Below, piece by piece: positions 15,152 through 23,305 of a stretch of DNA of 28,782 nucleotides; the first letter of the stretch is position 1, and every line of letters starts with the position of its first letter. Source of the stretch: JARDZI01 sp041639705 (GTDB taxonomy: Bacteria; Bacillota; Clostridia; Clostridiales; Caloramatoraceae); contig JBEQBT010000010.1 of assembly GCA_041639705.1 (NCBI GenBank), positions 1-28,782 of the forward strand, given 5' to 3'. Position numbers and translations under genes: made by a program. The notes under the pieces are model-generated. The model ran no database searches. It saw only the letters and a list, made by a program, of their open reading frames with translations, and was not told the origin of the DNA.

Positions 15152-15652
15152 GTACCTCTGAAATCGTTAAGGCCTATGATAACAGTATAGTTCAAATCCA
15201 AGCCCTGGATAACTCTCAAGAAATATTGGCTCTTGGAAGTGGAATTTCAATAGGAAATAGTCTTTTTCTCACCAATTATCATGTTCTCGATATTGAAGGT
15301 GTAAAAAGCTACAGAATAATAACTAATGACAAAAAAGTACATGCTATTGATGGGATTGTAAAGGGTGATGAGAACAGGGACCTTGCTATCGTTAAATCCA
15401 ATCAACTAATAAATTTACCCTCTGTAAAGTTTGGAAGCTTTAGAAATGCTGTAAAGGGGGACAAGGTGGTTGCAATTGGCAATCCCTATGGACTGCAAAA
15501 TACAGTTTCTGAAGGGATAATAAGTGGAATGCACTATTTGAATGAGCTTGATGTAAATATTATTCAAACCACTGCACCAATAACCCATGGCAGCTCTGGA
15601 GGAGCCTAGTTTAATAGCTGGGGAGAGGTAATAGGAGTAACTTCCATGGGCT
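15100..15652 (+). pseudogene. HtrA-like trypsin-family serine protease with in-frame TAG
   Basis: Protease similarity starts near 15150 (SEIVKAYDNSIVQIQAL). The S1C triad is visible: His in LTNYHVLD, Asp in ENRDLAIVK and Ser in THGSSGG. The frame is stopped by TAG at 15607-15609, directly after SSGGA. Reading through gives FNSWGEVIGVTSMGYEEG, exactly the expected continuation, where Leu (TTG) is usual; a single T-to-A change explains the stop. Beyond about 15652 the similarity ends. The N-terminal signal or membrane anchor is also missing, since the frame joins the previous fragment. It is a recent pseudogene. Confidence 0.8.
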
Positions 15653-16210
15653 ATGAAGAAGGAAAGAGGAGATACAGGAGAGGCTGTTTCAAAAAATAGC
15701 GTTCGTGTAAAAAGCCTTGTTTTTTACAATTCTCTGCTTAACAGGTTATACATCAAGAGTTTAGGAAGTTATGCAAATGATGTGGAAGGTTTTACTATCG
15801 AAGAAGGTGTGTTTACAGGAGGTTATTATTATAACTACCATGGAGATTATTATTTAGGCAACAAATTTAAACTTTCACCTGATGGGCAACAAATTTATAG
15901 CAACTCCGGAGTAGTAGTAACCTCCTCGATATCAAGGGAAGAAGACTTAAAGCTTGTATCAAAATTTGGAAGAGAATATTTAGACGCTACATTTGATAAC
16001 AACAACAGAATATATCTAAGCCAAGTGAATATAAACAGGATCTATGTTTATGATTCATCAACCATGGATGGAATTGACTCCTTTTCTACACAAGGATATG
16101 CTCAATATTTAAACTATAGAAACGGTAAAATAATAGCCATAACCAAAACAAATAAATTCGAAGGAAGTACTCTTTATAATTATAAGATTCAAACTATTGA
16201 TGTTCAATAA
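15653..16210 (+). pseudogene. Beta-propeller-like C-terminal fragment
   Basis: The 185-aa frame starts at an ATG inside the protease remnant. Its first 25 residues look non-native. From about residue 35 it has repeating blade-like units with aromatic and Gly/Asp turns (GNKFKLSPDGQQIYSNSG, NRIYVYDSSTMDGIDSFSTQ, YRNGKIIAIT), as in YVTN or WD-type beta-propellers of surface proteins. It ends normally and is followed by a strong terminator. It is most likely the 3' end of a larger extracellular protein, fused by deletion to the protease remnant. Confidence 0.5.
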
Positions 16211-16239
16211 ACTATATTAAAAGGAATAGAATGCAGAAA

Positions 16240-16278
16240 ACAAAGCGTGCTCCAATGCCTGGAACACGCTTTGTTTTT
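16240..16278 (+). terminator. Rho-independent terminator
   Basis: ACAAAGCGTG pairs with CACGCTTTGT and the stem extends with TCCA/TGGA after one mismatch; TTTT follows. It is well placed after the stop at 16210. Confidence 0.9.
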
Positions 16279-16676
16279 GTAACCCTGCTAATGAAAAGCT
16301 TGATAAGATGTTCATAACGAGAATTTTAAGGGTACATCAGATACTATTAGCAACAACCTGAATACAATTCAGAGTGGAGTCAAAACTGTAGAGGAAGAGA
16401 AATTAAAGTTATATTTGGATTTAATTCATTGGTTTTAATAGCAGTATTATATGCAATATTTATCTAGTAGATATAAAAGGTCCTTCATATATCTATGCAT
16501 TAATCAATAGTAGTTTTCATGAAAAATAAAAAAATTTAAATCAACGGTAGCCTGCCCTCAAAATACGTAGAATAGTGTTGTTTATTTTCATAGCGGTTGA
16601 CTATGAAAAATCAATGCATTAGTACATGACTTGCAGCTCTTTTAGAAATCTCTAGGGAAGTCTGACAGCCACCTAA
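16279..16676. other. Stretch with no supportable gene
   Basis: A short frame at 16325-16438 (FKGTSDTISNNLNTIQSGVK and on to LIHWF) reads like a broken helical protein but has no start or recognisable family. The rest has stops in all frames. It looks like decayed coding sequence. Confidence 0.4.
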
Positions 16677-16841
16677 GATGAAATTGTGAAGCATGATAGC
16701 ATTACCAGACATCAAACACAAAGAATACTGGGTGTAGGACAGTCAAGAGCACTTAAGATTTTAAAAGAAATGGTAAATGCAAAGCTAATTGTGTCATCTG
16801 GAAAAGGTAAAAATACTGAATACTATTTATATAAATCTTAG
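16677..16841 (+). pseudogene. Winged-helix domain remnant
   Basis: Fifty-four codons without a start encode ITRHQTQRILGVGQSRALKI, then LIVSSGKGKNTEYYLYKS. This is a helix-turn-helix with a wing of the type found at the C-terminus of AlbA/RecG-like ATP-binding and Fic proteins. The frame ends at TAG. The catalytic part is missing. It parallels the remnant at 2508-2807 but is not a copy of it. Confidence 0.55.
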
Positions 16842-16966
16842 TTGAGGAGGGTGGCAGCCACCTCACAAGCTCACTTGTTAAGTAATTAATAGCATACTAA
16901 GGACAATTATCTAGTTTTTCCGGAATTCTAAATAGCTAAGCATTGAATGGGAATTTTTTGTGAAGT

Positions 16967-17014
16967 AAACTAAAAGGGTGGAGCTGATAGCAGGCCCATT
17001 TTAGTTTATTTTTT
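16967..17014 (+). terminator. Rho-independent terminator
   Basis: AAACTAAAAGGG pairs with CCCATTTTAGTTT (one bulge) around a 16-base loop, followed by ATTTTTT. It would end transcription from the remnant zone upstream. Positions 16842-16966 hold only a small GGTGGC/GCCACC inverted repeat near 16852. Confidence 0.75.
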
Positions 17015-17046
17015 ACTCCGTGAATAAATCAGGTCGGTATTATACT

Positions 17047-17304
17047 ATGCTAAAGGACTACTTCAGAAAAAGCAGTAATAAGTATATTGAAGCAAATGCC
17101 CTTGCAGCATACGAAGATGGAAGAGGTATTCCTGCAATTAGAGGGCATGTAGAAAGAAATTTAGATAATTTGTGCTACGATGAATACCTGATGTATAGGG
17201 AGGTTGTTTTGATACTTGGGGGACAAATGGAGGATCTGGATGAATATTTTGATAACTATGATATAGTTGATGAATACTATGAAGTGGATGATTTACCCTT
17301 TTAA
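17047..17304 (+). CDS. Small hypothetical protein upstream of a SWIM gene remnant
   Basis: This is an 85-aa frame from ATG 17047; the in-frame GTG at 17020 has no ribosome binding site and lies five bases after a terminator. The protein begins MLKDYFRKSSNKYIEANALA and ends in a very acidic, Tyr-rich tail (DEYFDNYDIVDEYYEVDDL). I do not recognise it. It may be the C-terminal part of a longer gene, since the SWIM gene it precedes is also broken. Confidence 0.4.
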   Translation: MLKDYFRKSSNKYIEANALAAYEDGRGIPAIRGHVERNLDNLCYDEYLMYREVVLILGGQMEDLDEYFDNYDIVDEYYEVDDLPF

Positions 17305-17327
17305 AAAGAGAGCATGAGGTGTAGCAG

Positions 17328-17578
17328 ATGAACATTAATAATTTTGAAAAGCATATTAACAAAACAATTTTAGAAATAGGATATGACTATTACAATGAAG
17401 GAAATATAATTGAAACCTATAGTTAGGCAGACAATGAGTATTTTTTTGAAGTTCAAGGGAGTGAAGACTATGAGGTTATTGTAAGGATAGATGAGAATGG
17501 AGAAATACTATATTCCAGTTGTGAATGTCCCTATGATTTTAGACCTGTATGCAAGCAGCAAGTGGCTGGCATCTTTTT
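17328..17578 (+). pseudogene. SWIM zinc-finger protein, broken
   Basis: The gene starts MNINNFEKHINKTILEIGYD, is stopped by TAG at 17424-17426, and continues in the same frame through VRIDENGEILYSSCECPYDF. The SWIM motif CxCxnCxH reads CECPYDFRPVCKQ, so the last zinc ligand His is Gln. Homology ends near 17578, where the sequence switches to an ATPase remnant in another frame. It is a pseudogene by three criteria. SWIM proteins of this type are often encoded with SNF2 helicases, none of which is here. Confidence 0.75.
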
Positions 17579-17579
17579 T

Positions 17580-18031
17580 ACAGCTTCATTCCAAACAACC
17601 TCACAGCAATTGTTTCAGGGCTTTCAAATTATGTATACGAAAATAATATTTATCCTCAGCTGTCTCATTTTATGGGATATGTATTTGAAAAGATTTGTAT
17701 GCAGTATATGATTAGGCAAAATACAATGATGAAACTTCCATTTATATTTAACCATATTGGCAGATGGTGGGGAAATAACCCAGTACATAAAAGGCAGGAG
17801 GAAATTGATTTAATTGCATTTAAAGAAAACAAGGTCATTTTCTGTGAATGTAGATGGAATAATGAACCAGTAGGAGAGGATGTAATTGATTCTTTGATTA
17901 AAAAAAGCAATATTTTTACCTACATGGAAAAATACTATTATATATTTTCTAAAAGTGGTTTCAAAAATTCAGCAATAAACAGGAAGAATCCTTATATCTC
18001 ATTAATAGCATTTGAAGATATGGTAAGATAA
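17580..18031 (+). pseudogene. C-terminal part of a DUF234-type ATPase
   Basis: About 150 residues match the C-terminal domain of archaeal-type AAA ATPases with a DUF234 domain. The evidence is QLSHFMGYVFEKICMQYMIR, then GRWWGNNPVHKRQEEIDLIA and KVIFCECRWNNEPV, the last two forming a PD-(D/E)xK-like E-x-D...E-C core. The N-terminal ATP-binding half is missing, and the frame opens within the SWIM remnant. The product would have no ATPase activity. The end of the gene is intact and followed by a hairpin. Confidence 0.7.
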
Positions 18032-18057
18032 AAAACGTAGTAGAGCCTTTTAGAAGG

Positions 18058-18080
18058 TAGATGACATTGACTGTCATCTA
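18058..18080 (+). terminator. Hairpin after the ATPase remnant
   Basis: TAGATGACA pairs perfectly with TGTCATCTA around TTGAC. Only a short T-rich stretch follows (ATTCTTT). Confidence 0.5.
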
Positions 18081-18090
18081 ATTCTTTAAC

Positions 18091-18119
18091 TTTACCATCC
18101 AATTCATTGATGTTATAAT
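18091..18119 (+). promoter_or_regulatory. Promoter of the RpiR-type regulator
   Basis: TTTACC (18091-18096), a 17-base spacer and TATAAT (18114-18119). Transcription would start near 18126, after the first ATG (18123), which points to the later ATG at 18189 as the true start. Confidence 0.55.
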
Positions 18120-18188
18120 AAAATGAAAAGTAATTCCCAATGCACAATTATTGCGAGGAGAAAAAGTAAGATATCTTACGTTAAAATT

Positions 18189-18950
18189 ATGATAAATATT
18201 GATGTTAACAAATTAAATACTTTAGAACGACAAATTAATGAAACCCTCACTAAATTTTCAAAGGAAAATTCAAATCTTAAAATTACACAAGCTGCAGAAG
18301 CATGTAATTGTTCTATATCAAAAATTTCTAAGTTCGTGAAGAAATTAGGATTTGATAATTACAAACAATATATGGATTTCCTATATGGCCACGAAATTCC
18401 TCAAAAAAAGTCCTCCAGTGAGTTGGAAAGAATAAAAAATTTCCTGGATGATTTTGATTTATCTCTTGTTGATGAATTTATAGATTTAGTTAATTCTCAC
18501 GATAAGATTATACTTTTTGGTTATGGCCCATCCTTCATTTGTACTAAGTATTTTGAATATAAATTACGAATTATAACTAACAAATTTGTTATTTCTGTAC
18601 CCGATGAAATATCTGTCGAAGGATTAATAGATGATAAAAGTTTGCTTGTCATATTTTCTACAACGGGCAAATTCAAGTCATTTGAAGGAATTTACAATTA
18701 TTCCAAAAGTCAAAATTGCACAGTATTGCTAATAGTTGAAGAATACAATACTTCACTGCTCAACAATTATGATAGGATTTTTATGCTAACGAAATCATTT
18801 CAATCAGATGATTTTAAGCCCTATGAAAAATCAAGAACTATATTTTTTATTTTTATCGAAGAAGTTATTCAGCGTCTTATTCTTAAAAATCGTATGGAGA
18901 GTTTAGAGCAAGATGAAGAAATAACCGAGGGTGAAAACTCTAATTTTTAA
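18189..18950 (+). CDS. RpiR/MurR-family regulator with SIS domain
   Basis: This is a 253-aa regulator. Residues ~1-75 are an RpiR-type helix-turn-helix (LKITQAAEACNCSISKISKF). Residues ~100-230 are a SIS sugar-phosphate-binding domain (KIILFGYGPSFICTKYFEYK, then LLVIFSTTGKFKSFEG). SIS domains of this family sense phosphorylated sugars, which fits control of the downstream locus with its FGGY kinase. I prefer ATG 18189 because the TATAAT box ends three bases before ATG 18123. The gene ends in a long terminator and is followed by a 460-base region with repeated candidate operators. The acidic C-terminal tail (EQDEEITEGENSNF) is unusual. Confidence 0.85.
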   Translation: MINIDVNKLNTLERQINETLTKFSKENSNLKITQAAEACNCSISKISKFVKKLGFDNYKQYMDFLYGHEIPQKKSSSELERIKNFLDDFDLSLVDEFIDLVNSHDKIILFGYGPSFICTKYFEYKLRIITNKFVISVPDEISVEGLIDDKSLLVIFSTTGKFKSFEGIYNYSKSQNCTVLLIVEEYNTSLLNNYDRIFMLTKSFQSDDFKPYEKSRTIFFIFIEEVIQRLILKNRMESLEQDEEITEGENSNF

Positions 18951-18993
18951 CATAATACTTTAATTTTCCACATATATCTTGCAAATCAGAAGG

Positions 18994-19054
18994 AGCCTAA
19001 GTCGCCATTAATATTACCTGTGTACCAGGTTTATGGCACTTACAGGCTTTTTTT
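18994..19054 (+). terminator. Extended multi-stem terminator after the regulator
   Basis: AGCCT/AGGCT, AAGT/ACTT, GCCAT/ATGGC and ACCTG/CAGGT nest into one long, slightly interrupted hairpin that ends in TTTTTTT. The length and layered pairing are unusual for a plain terminator. Positions 19055-19340 hold no gene I can support. Confidence 0.75.
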
Positions 19055-19340
19055 AATATTTCATTTTTCTCCTAAAGCCTGGCAATCTTCTTTGCATTGT
19101 CTTATTACCGGTTGTTTTAAGCACTTCCTTTCATTTTTCATTTCAAATTGTTCCTATTTCTATATCTGCAAAACTATTTAAACATCAAGTTTTCTCTGTT
19201 CCTCAAGTCCACCATTCTAATACAAAGTATGCCAGATGGTTACCTGTAAACATTAACATGAGCCCTAGGATTTCCCTAATTATGCACATGATAAATATTA
19301 CAATACATTATAGAAAATTACATAAAAGTTCAAAAAACAT

Positions 19341-19427
19341 GGAAAGTTTTCCGAAGTGAAAGAAAATATACAATAAAATTAAAAAATTTTCCGAAAAATT
19401 ATTGACTTATACATTTGCGAAGTGTAT
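19341..19427. promoter_or_regulatory. Cluster of candidate RpiR operator boxes
   Basis: Three related sites precede the oxidase gene. GGAAAGTTTTCC (19341-19352) runs on into GAAGTG. AATTTTCCGAAAAATT (19385-19400) lies directly upstream of the -35. ATACATTTGCGAAGTGTAT (19409-19427), an imperfect 19-bp palindrome, fills the promoter spacer. The shared core is TTnCGAA, twice followed by GTG. A regulator bound to the last site would compete with RNA polymerase. Assignment to the RpiR protein is inference. Confidence 0.5.
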
Positions 19428-19430
19428 TCT
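19402..19430 (+). promoter_or_regulatory. Promoter of the catabolic locus
   Basis: TTGACT (19402-19407), 17 bases, TATTCT (19425-19430). A TATACT box at 19430-19435 is an alternative -10. The leader is about 80 bases. Confidence 0.5.
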
Positions 19431-19517
19431 ATACTCATAAGAGCAAAACAACTAAATAAAAGTAAAATATTAAATATAAAATAACTATAAATTTTGACAG
19501 AAAGTCAGGGGGGTATT

Positions 19518-20990
19518 ATGAGTAAAGAGAAGGTATTAGAAGATTTGAAAGGTATTTTAACAGAAGAGCAAATCAACACAAATTATGATGATTTGTATGA
19601 TGCATCCGCAGACCGCTACAAAAAATATGCAAAGGCTAAAAGGGTTCTAGATGTTCCAATGCCTACAGCAATTGTATATCCTAACTCTGTGGCGGAAGTA
19701 AAAGCGCTTTTGGTATATTGCAATGAAAATGGCATCAATGTAATTCCTAGAAGTGGAAAAACTGCTACTGAGGGTGGATTGGAGAATTGGAAAGAACTTG
19801 CTGTTGTTATTGACGGTAAAAACTTAAACAAAATCATTAAAATTGATACTTACAATATGCAAGCAACAGTTCAGTCTGGTGTTCCTCTACAAGTGCTTGA
19901 AGATGAATTGACAAAATTAGGCTATACAACAGGACATTCTCCACAATCCAAGCCAGTTGCTCAATACGGTGGATTGGTAGCAACAAGAAGTATTGGCCAA
20001 TTCTCAACTTTATATGGCGGAATTGAAGATATGGTAGTAGGTTTGGAATGTGTTTTCCCTGATGGGCATGTTTCAAGAATCAAGAATGTTCCCCGTCGTG
20101 CAGGCGGACCAGACATTCGTCATATTATTATTGGTAATGAAGGTGCTTTGTGCTATATTACAGAGGTTACAGTTAAGATATTCAAATTCTTCCCGGAAAA
20201 CAATAAATTCTATGGATATTTAATGAAAGATATCGACACTGGAATTAAAGTGTTAAGGGAAGTTATGGTTAACGGATATCGCCCTTCAGTAGCACGTACC
20301 TATTCTGAAGAAGATGCAAGACAGCATTTTTATCATTTCTATAAGGGTAAATGTGTCTTAATCTTTATGGCAGAAGGCTCAAAAGAAATTGTAGAGGCTA
20401 CCTGCAAAGGAATAGAAGAAGCTGTTGAAAAATATAAGGATGGCATTATTGAACAGGTAGACATGAAACTTATTGAAGATTGGTTTAATCATTTGAATTG
20501 GTCACAACAGGATATTGATGATGAAGCCCAGGGAATGATTGATAATGATAAACATGATGGATTTACAACTGAGATATCAGCTAACTGGGAGACAATACCA
20601 CAGATTTATTACAATGTTTTAAATAGAATTAGAAATGAATTTACACGCGTTAATGATCTTACTATGTTAGGTGGACATTCATCCCATAGTTATATTAATG
20701 GAACAAATATGTACTTCGTTTACAACTACAATATTAATTGTGCACCAGAGGATGAAATGAGAATTTATCATCATCCAATACAAACTTTTATTGTTGAAGA
20801 AACTTTAAAACTTGGAGGATCCATGTGTCACCACCATGGAATTGGCAAGTATCGTAACGAATGGACAAAAGAAGAGCATGGTTCTGCATTCTATATATTA
20901 GAAAAATTAAAAGAAACATTTGATCCAAATGGAGTCATGAATTTTGGCACAATCTTCCCACAGGAAGAAGGAGTAAAATATCAAAAATAA
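19518..20990 (+). CDS. FAD-binding oxidase/dehydrogenase, AgpS/GlcD-like
   Basis: This is a 490-aa flavoprotein of the vanillyl-alcohol-oxidase/D-lactate dehydrogenase superfamily. The PCMH-type FAD domain covers residues ~40-220 (PTAIVYPNSVAEVKALL, VIPRSGKTATEGG, YGGLVATRSIGQFSTLYGGI, GNEGALCYITEVTVKI). The C-terminal domain carries GGSMCHHHGIGKYR, very close to the catalytic His motif of alkyl-DHAP synthase, and ends with DPNGVMNFGTIFP. With etfB and etfA in the same locus it resembles Etf-coupled lactate dehydrogenases, so oxidation of a hydroxy compound with Etf as acceptor is likely. Start ATG 19518 follows GGGGGG; the TTG at 19494 does not. The exact substrate is unknown. Confidence 0.85.
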   Translation: MSKEKVLEDLKGILTEEQINTNYDDLYDASADRYKKYAKAKRVLDVPMPTAIVYPNSVAEVKALLVYCNENGINVIPRSGKTATEGGLENWKELAVVIDGKNLNKIIKIDTYNMQATVQSGVPLQVLEDELTKLGYTTGHSPQSKPVAQYGGLVATRSIGQFSTLYGGIEDMVVGLECVFPDGHVSRIKNVPRRAGGPDIRHIIIGNEGALCYITEVTVKIFKFFPENNKFYGYLMKDIDTGIKVLREVMVNGYRPSVARTYSEEDARQHFYHFYKGKCVLIFMAEGSKEIVEATCKGIEEAVEKYKDGIIEQVDMKLIEDWFNHLNWSQQDIDDEAQGMIDNDKHDGFTTEISANWETIPQIYYNVLNRIRNEFTRVNDLTMLGGHSSHSYINGTNMYFVYNYNINCAPEDEMRIYHHPIQTFIVEETLKLGGSMCHHHGIGKYRNEWTKEEHGSAFYILEKLKETFDPNGVMNFGTIFPQEEGVKYQK

Positions 20991-20991
20991 A

Positions 20992-21016
20992 ACTATTTTT
21001 CTAGCTAAAAAATAGT
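20992..21016 (+). terminator. AT-rich hairpin after the oxidase gene
   Basis: ACTATTTTT pairs with AAAAATAGT around CTAGCTA or similar. It has no T-tract on the plus strand and may only attenuate transcription into the MFS gene. Positions 21017-21185 are AT-rich without a clear promoter. Confidence 0.35.
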
Positions 21017-21185
21017 AATTAGGAAATTGAAATTATGTAAACCTTAAAAAACTAATCCGGATTGTTTTTAATATATGACTTGATATTTGTATTTCACTTA
21101 TACAAAGCAGGACATGGTAGAATAACAATAATGTCCACTCATAGAGAAACTAATCCATACAAATTAATATTAGGGGGGTAAACAA

Positions 21186-22490
21186 ATGAATAAAAGTAAT
21201 CTCAGAAGATATTTTCAACTTTTACTGATTGTTCTGGCTGCAGGTTCAATATACCCAGTAATTTATTTAAAGACAAATTATCAGGAAACTATTTTGCAAG
21301 TTTTTGGTATGACATTACCTCAGTTGAATATTATATATTCGATTCTAGGGTTCGTATTTCTAATCGGTTATTTTCCAAGTGGAATATTGAGTGATAAGTT
21401 TTCAGCAAAAAAGTTATTGGCTATTTCACTTTTTGGTACAGCAATAGGAGGATTTTGGTTTGCACAAGTACCTAAATATACAAGTGTTATTCTTATATTC
21501 TCCATCTGGGGCGTATTCTCAGTATTTACGTTCTGGAGTGCACAAATGAAGCTTGTTAAGTTACTTGCTAAACCTGAAGAGGAAGGACGATTTTTCGGAA
21601 TTCTTGATGGGGGACGTGGTGTTGTAGAAGCTGTGCTTGCCAGTATTGCAGTTATAATTTTTTCAAATATCCTGGGAAGCGGCACAGATGTTGTAGACAA
21701 GCGTTCTGCTATAATAGCAATCATTTATATGTATTCTTTCGTACTTTTGGTTGTTGCAGTGCTTATTGCAATCTTTGTAGAGGATGATAAGAAAGCAGTA
21801 AAACAAAGCGGAGTAAAGGCAGAAGTAGTAAAAAAGGAAAAGGTTAAGCTATCTGACTTTGGAAAAGTATTTAAAAATAAATATGTATTTATATTAGGCG
21901 GGATTATCTTTATGTCCTATGCAGTAACCTGGACAGTTTATTACCTCGGTGGATTTTTACAAACAAACATCCAGGTTGATGCAGTTAAAGTTGGACAAAT
22001 CATGGTAATCGTTCTTTGGATGAGGCCTATAGGAGGAATTGTTGGTGGATTCCTGGCTGACAAATTTGGAAAAGGAAAGACCCTTGGAGGTGCTCTTTTA
22101 CTAGCAGCTGTTTCTCTTATTCTTATAGCAATTATGCCTGTAGGTTTAAGCAAGGGTCTATTCTATTTATTAGTTATCGGAGCAGGTTTATTTATTTACG
22201 CAATCAGAGGAACCTATTGGTCTTTACTTGGTGATTGCAAAATTGACAACAGCATCGTAGGCGCTGCAATTGGATTTATCTCCGTACTTGGCTATTTGCC
22301 AGATATTTTACTACCCATATTCAACAACTCCTTATTCAAGACCTTCGGCGGTAATGGCGGTTATAATGCATACTTTATAAGCAGTGCAGTTTTTGGAGCT
22401 ATAGGTATAGTTTTAGTTGTACTATTCACCAGACTTACAAAGCAAGCCAGCAAATCTGTACAACAAGGCAAGGAAGCAAAAACACTATAA
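21186..22490 (+). CDS. MFS transporter
   Basis: This is a 434-aa, 12-segment major facilitator. The first half has FLIGYFPSGILSDKFSAKKL, the loop between segments 2 and 3 with the conserved Gly-Asp-Arg/Lys pattern. A central charged loop (EDDKKAVKQSGVKAEVVKKEK) separates the halves, and the second half repeats GGFLADKFGKGKTLGG. The stretch EEGRFFGILDGGRGVVEA resembles organophosphate or sugar-derivative porters such as YihN. GGGGGG lies upstream of the start. It sits between the oxidase and etf genes, so it probably moves the substrate or a product of the pathway. A second carrier, the BCCT protein, lies at the end of the locus. Confidence 0.85.
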   Translation: MNKSNLRRYFQLLLIVLAAGSIYPVIYLKTNYQETILQVFGMTLPQLNIIYSILGFVFLIGYFPSGILSDKFSAKKLLAISLFGTAIGGFWFAQVPKYTSVILIFSIWGVFSVFTFWSAQMKLVKLLAKPEEEGRFFGILDGGRGVVEAVLASIAVIIFSNILGSGTDVVDKRSAIIAIIYMYSFVLLVVAVLIAIFVEDDKKAVKQSGVKAEVVKKEKVKLSDFGKVFKNKYVFILGGIIFMSYAVTWTVYYLGGFLQTNIQVDAVKVGQIMVIVLWMRPIGGIVGGFLADKFGKGKTLGGALLLAAVSLILIAIMPVGLSKGLFYLLVIGAGLFIYAIRGTYWSLLGDCKIDNSIVGAAIGFISVLGYLPDILLPIFNNSLFKTFGGNGGYNAYFISSAVFGAIGIVLVVLFTRLTKQASKSVQQGKEAKTL

Positions 22491-22509
22491 TGATTACCGG
22501 GTGGAATTG

Positions 22510-23304
22510 ATGAAGATAATATGTATAGTTAAATTCATTCCTGATGTTGATAACTTTATATATGATTATGAGAAAAATGTATTGATCAGAGAAAATGTTA
22601 AATTAATACTGAATCCCGACGATGCTTGTGCCCTGGCTCTTGCTCTTAAAATCAAAGAAAGAAAGCCGGATGTATTTATAGAAATCGTCAGCATGGCACC
22701 ATTAGGCATTGTCGGGTATCTGGAGGATTTATTAAGGAGAGGTGTTGACAAGGCAACTTTGATCTCTGATAAGCTGTACAGTGGCAGTGACACATATGCA
22801 ACAAGTAGAATCATTTCTAAATATTTGGAGGGTGAAAGCTTTAACTGTATTCTAAGCGGAACTCATTCCTTAGATGGTGACACTGGCCACATCCCCGTAC
22901 AGCTTGCAGAACTTTTACAAATCAACCAAATGTCTAATATTATAAGAGTTGATGAGAATAATATTAATGAAAAGTGTGTAATTGTTGATGTGGATTGTGA
23001 GAAAAGGGTTTCAAAATACGAGATGGAGCTTCCTGCTATTCTAAGTATAAGGAAAGAAAGCAAGTATAAGCTGCCCTTTGTCAAGTATAAGGATTTAAAC
23101 CTGGATGTAAGTGACAGGATTTCAATAATTACCAATAAAGATTTGGGATTTCAAGAGGATGAGGTTGGTTTTGAAGGTTCCCTGACTAAAGTTGCAAAAA
23201 CTTACACTAGGAAACTGGATAAGAAAGAAAAAATAGTTGTGACTATTGATGACGAGGGTATTGAAGTTGTTTATCAATTCCTTAAAACAAAAGGATTTGT
23301 TTAA
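22510..23304 (+). CDS. etfB: Electron transfer flavoprotein beta subunit
   Basis: This 264-aa beta subunit binds AMP or a second FAD and pairs with EtfA to accept electrons from flavin dehydrogenases. The N-terminus MKIICIVKFIPDVD, the domain core NPDDACALALALKIKE and GTHSLDGDTGHIPVQLAELL are typical of the family. ATG 22510 follows GGGTGG; the frame also opens upstream inside the MFS gene, but that start is not plausible. The EtfA start follows after one base, so translation is coupled. In electron-bifurcating Etf proteins EtfB binds an extra FAD; whether this one does cannot be read with confidence. Its electron donor is probably the oxidase at 19518. Confidence 0.9.
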   Translation: MKIICIVKFIPDVDNFIYDYEKNVLIRENVKLILNPDDACALALALKIKERKPDVFIEIVSMAPLGIVGYLEDLLRRGVDKATLISDKLYSGSDTYATSRIISKYLEGESFNCILSGTHSLDGDTGHIPVQLAELLQINQMSNIIRVDENNINEKCVIVDVDCEKRVSKYEMELPAILSIRKESKYKLPFVKYKDLNLDVSDRISIITNKDLGFQEDEVGFEGSLTKVAKTYTRKLDKKEKIVVTIDDEGIEVVYQFLKTKGFV

Positions 23305-23305
23305 T

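Noticed and set aside
15607..15609. Pyrrolysine at the protease TAG
   Set aside because: Leu is expected at this position, one base change explains it, and the gene lacks both its N-terminus and its C-terminus.
22417..22509. Longer EtfB starting inside the MFS gene
   Set aside because: The 31 extra residues overlap another coding frame and are not part of the family; ATG 22510 has a proper ribosome binding site.
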